From: Thalassiosira profunda
Taxonomy: Eukaryota; Bacillariophyta; Thalassiosirophyceae; Thalassiosirales; Thalassiosiraceae
Direction of reading: 5' to 3'
Assembly: GCA_036939355.1 (NCBI GenBank)
Contig: JALLAP010000141.1
Coordinates: forward strand, 1 to 19,080
DNA: 19,080 bases
The translations under genes and the position numbers were made by a program. This document shows positions 17,781-19,080 of the stretch, in pieces (the first letter of the stretch is position 1; each line of letters opens with the position of its first letter). Below the pieces are notes generated by a model that searched no databases, was not told where the DNA came from, and worked only from the letters and a program-made list of their open reading frames with translations.

Positions 17781-18000
17781 CCCACCTGAACCATGACGCT
17801 CCGCCTCCTCCGCCGCGGTTAGAGACAATACTGCTGCCGTCCGACGTCGCCGACACGCACGCCGGCCACGCCTAAGTGGGCGATTTCGCAACGCCATCGT
17901 TCCGTTGCCGTTGCCAGTGCGGTGCAACCCCGCACTGAGGTGACACATCACGTGCACCAATCATCCCCCGGCGCTCAATTGCAATTCTATCACAGCTAAG
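17781..18000 (+). promoter_or_regulatory. Upstream cassette of ankyrin F
   Basis: Second copy of the 15936-16170 cassette with the same order of parts: 9-codon ORF at 17793-17822, GCCGACACGCACGCCGGCCA, GGGCGATTTCGC, GAGGTGACACATCACGTG (CACGTG at 17949-17954), GCACCAA, GGCGCTCAATTGCAATTCTA (about 17969-17988), then CACAGCTAAG immediately before ATGAGC. Confidence 0.65.
17793..17822 (+). CDS. Possible 9-codon upstream ORF (MTLRLLRRG) in the ankyrin F cassette
   Basis: Counterpart of the ORF at 15950-15979, at nearly the same distance from the main start (about 180 against 190 bases). Its length and stop are unchanged, in a cassette where nearby stretches differ by small indels. Confidence 0.3.
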   Translation: MTLRLLRRG

Positions 18001-19080
18001 ATGAGCGAGCGAGGCGGGCAGCAGGACGTCGCACGCCGCGTCGAAGAGCTGACGCTTGCGTGCCAAAACGAGGGAGTGTCGTTGGAAGTTAAGTTTCTAT
18101 TGGATTCGTTCCCCGACGCGGCTCGATTGGATTCGTTCCCCGATGCGGCTCGATCGATCGATCCCGCCGGACGTTCGCCCCTTCATTATGCTTGTTCAAA
18201 CAAGAACATGGACCCGGGGATACTCCTGTTGCTTCTGGATCGATGGCCCGAGTCGGTCAACCACAAAGACAACAGGGGGAATCTACCTTTGCACATTCTT
18301 TGCGCCGGCTTTGAGGATTTCGCTGAGGAGACTTTGGTGGAGATATTGGAATTACTGCTCGCTGCGGCTCCTCGTTCAGTGACGATAGCGAACGGCGATG
18401 GCGCCCTACCAATTAATCTTGCGAGCCGAGATGGCAAACCTGGTTCATTCTGCAAGAGGCTCATTGATGCCTACCCACAATCGCTGCGGGTTCAGGATGG
18501 AGGCGGCTCTTTGCCAATCCACGATGCGTGTTATGGGGGAAATGTCGAGACCGTCAAGTACATGCTTGAGTTGTATCCTGAGAGCATTCGTGCTAGAGAT
18601 AGGCGTGTCAAACTCCCAATCCACCTCGCATGCTTGGGGGGAGGTGTTGAAGACAGTGAAGTGCATGCTTGAGCTGGATCCGGGGCTAATTGATGCGAGG
18701 GATAGAGAGGGCGACCTCCCTATCCACTTTGCGGCACGCTCCGGCGCAGAGCACAAAGCTGACGTCATCGGGTATCTGCTGGTGAAGGATCCTCACTGTG
18801 CGTCAAAGACTGGATGGAACAATCGTTTGCCATTACACGTGGCGTGTGCAAGTAAAGGGACTTGCCTTGATTCGGTACGTCTCCTCTTTGATGCATATCC
18901 GGAGGCGATCACTATCCGAGATGAGCGTGGGAGAACTCCAATTGAAGTGGCAAGAGAACGAGAAGATGACGCCCTTGTTGACTTCTTGCGAGAGCAGCTC
19001 GTCTACGCCCGTCAGGCTGAATATGTGAGAGCGATGACTACACCGGATGGTAACGGCTGGCTCCCGCTCCATCGTGCTCT
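18001..19080 (+). pseudogene. Ankyrin-repeat gene F, frameshifted, 3' end beyond window
   Basis: The start MSERGGQQDVARRVEELTLAC fits the family, but the linker (about 30 residues, GLRERIxGIPPDAVR in relatives) is missing: RRVEEL runs directly into LACQNEGVSLEVKFLLD. A 27-bp tandem duplication (18101-18127 and 18128-18154, one mismatch) repeats LDSFPDAAR in frame. Modules SPLHYAC, LPLHILC, LPINLAS, LPIHDAC and LPIHLAC follow. At about 18649-18652 one base is extra compared with ankyrin A (GTTGAAGACA against GTTGAGACA), which ends the frame at 18672. The family reading continues in another frame (MLELDPGLIDARDREG, LPIHFAA, LPLHVAC, then YARQAEYVRAMTTPDGNGW) to the right edge. Three separate alterations in one copy make a pseudogene likely. 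Confidence 0.82.
18101..18154 (+). repeat. 27-bp in-frame tandem duplication in ankyrin F
   Basis: Two adjacent 27-base units starting TGGATTCGTTCCCCGA, differing at one base (C/T). Each encodes LDSFPDAAR. No other family member here has it. Confidence 0.9.

Noticed and set aside
1..19080. tRNA or rRNA genes, CRISPR arrays, transposase or reverse transcriptase genes
   Set aside because: None was recognised by eye on either strand; a covariance-model search was not possible here.

Overview
The window looks like nuclear DNA from a eukaryotic alga of the stramenopile lineage, most likely a diatom. Four genes have short GT-AG introns, and the products are eukaryotic: a Myb transcription factor of the animal c-Myb/plant 3R-Myb type, two Golgi-type membrane enzymes and a secreted haem peroxidase. 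Two extracellular or lumenal proteins carry the Pro-Thr repeat stalks common in diatom wall and secreted proteins, and the ankyrin family seen here (modules of the form LPLHxACxN...LLDAFPEA) is one I associate with diatom genomes. The species cannot be named from the sequence alone.

Layout, left to right: (1) 1-1280, minus: ankyrin gene A, frameshifted and running off the left edge. (2) 1785-3333, minus: two-exon secreted Pro-Thr-rich haem peroxidase. (3) 3334-3991: shared upstream region of the divergent peroxidase and ankyrin B. (4) 3992-5686, plus: ankyrin B, the only intact member of the family here. (5) 5924-9655, minus: five-exon R2R3 Myb gene (1016 residues as reconstructed). (6) 9656-11383: gene-free accessory stretch with a TGCA-dense Myb upstream region, two copies of a noncoding module (R1a, R1b), two copies of an ankyrin 3'-end segment (R2a, R2b) and an orphan ankyrin upstream region ending in a 14-codon stub. 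(7) 11384-12911, minus: ankyrin C, frameshifted near its 3' end. (8) 13227-14422, plus, and 14515-15747, minus: a convergent pair of type II membrane enzymes, a GT92/DUF23-like glycosyltransferase and a PAPS-dependent sulfotransferase. (9) 16171-17606 and 18001 to the right edge, plus: ankyrin genes E and F in tandem, each behind a copy of the same 220-235 bp upstream cassette, each with one frameshift.

The ankyrin genes form one recently expanded family. They share modules, a start context (ATGAGTGA or close) and a short upstream element (GCGCC/GGCGCT next to TCAATTGCAA). Two kinds of upstream region occur. The plus-strand genes B, E and F carry a CACGTG-containing block. The minus-strand genes A and C, and the orphan copy, carry a different upstream sequence that shares only the TCAATTGCAA element. 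The single-copy genes use mostly G/C third positions and look more GC-rich than the ankyrin genes. The glycosyltransferase and sulfotransferase would fit making or sulfating secreted polysaccharide in the Golgi, and the peroxidase would act outside the cell. The sequence shows no functional link between these genes and the ankyrin family.
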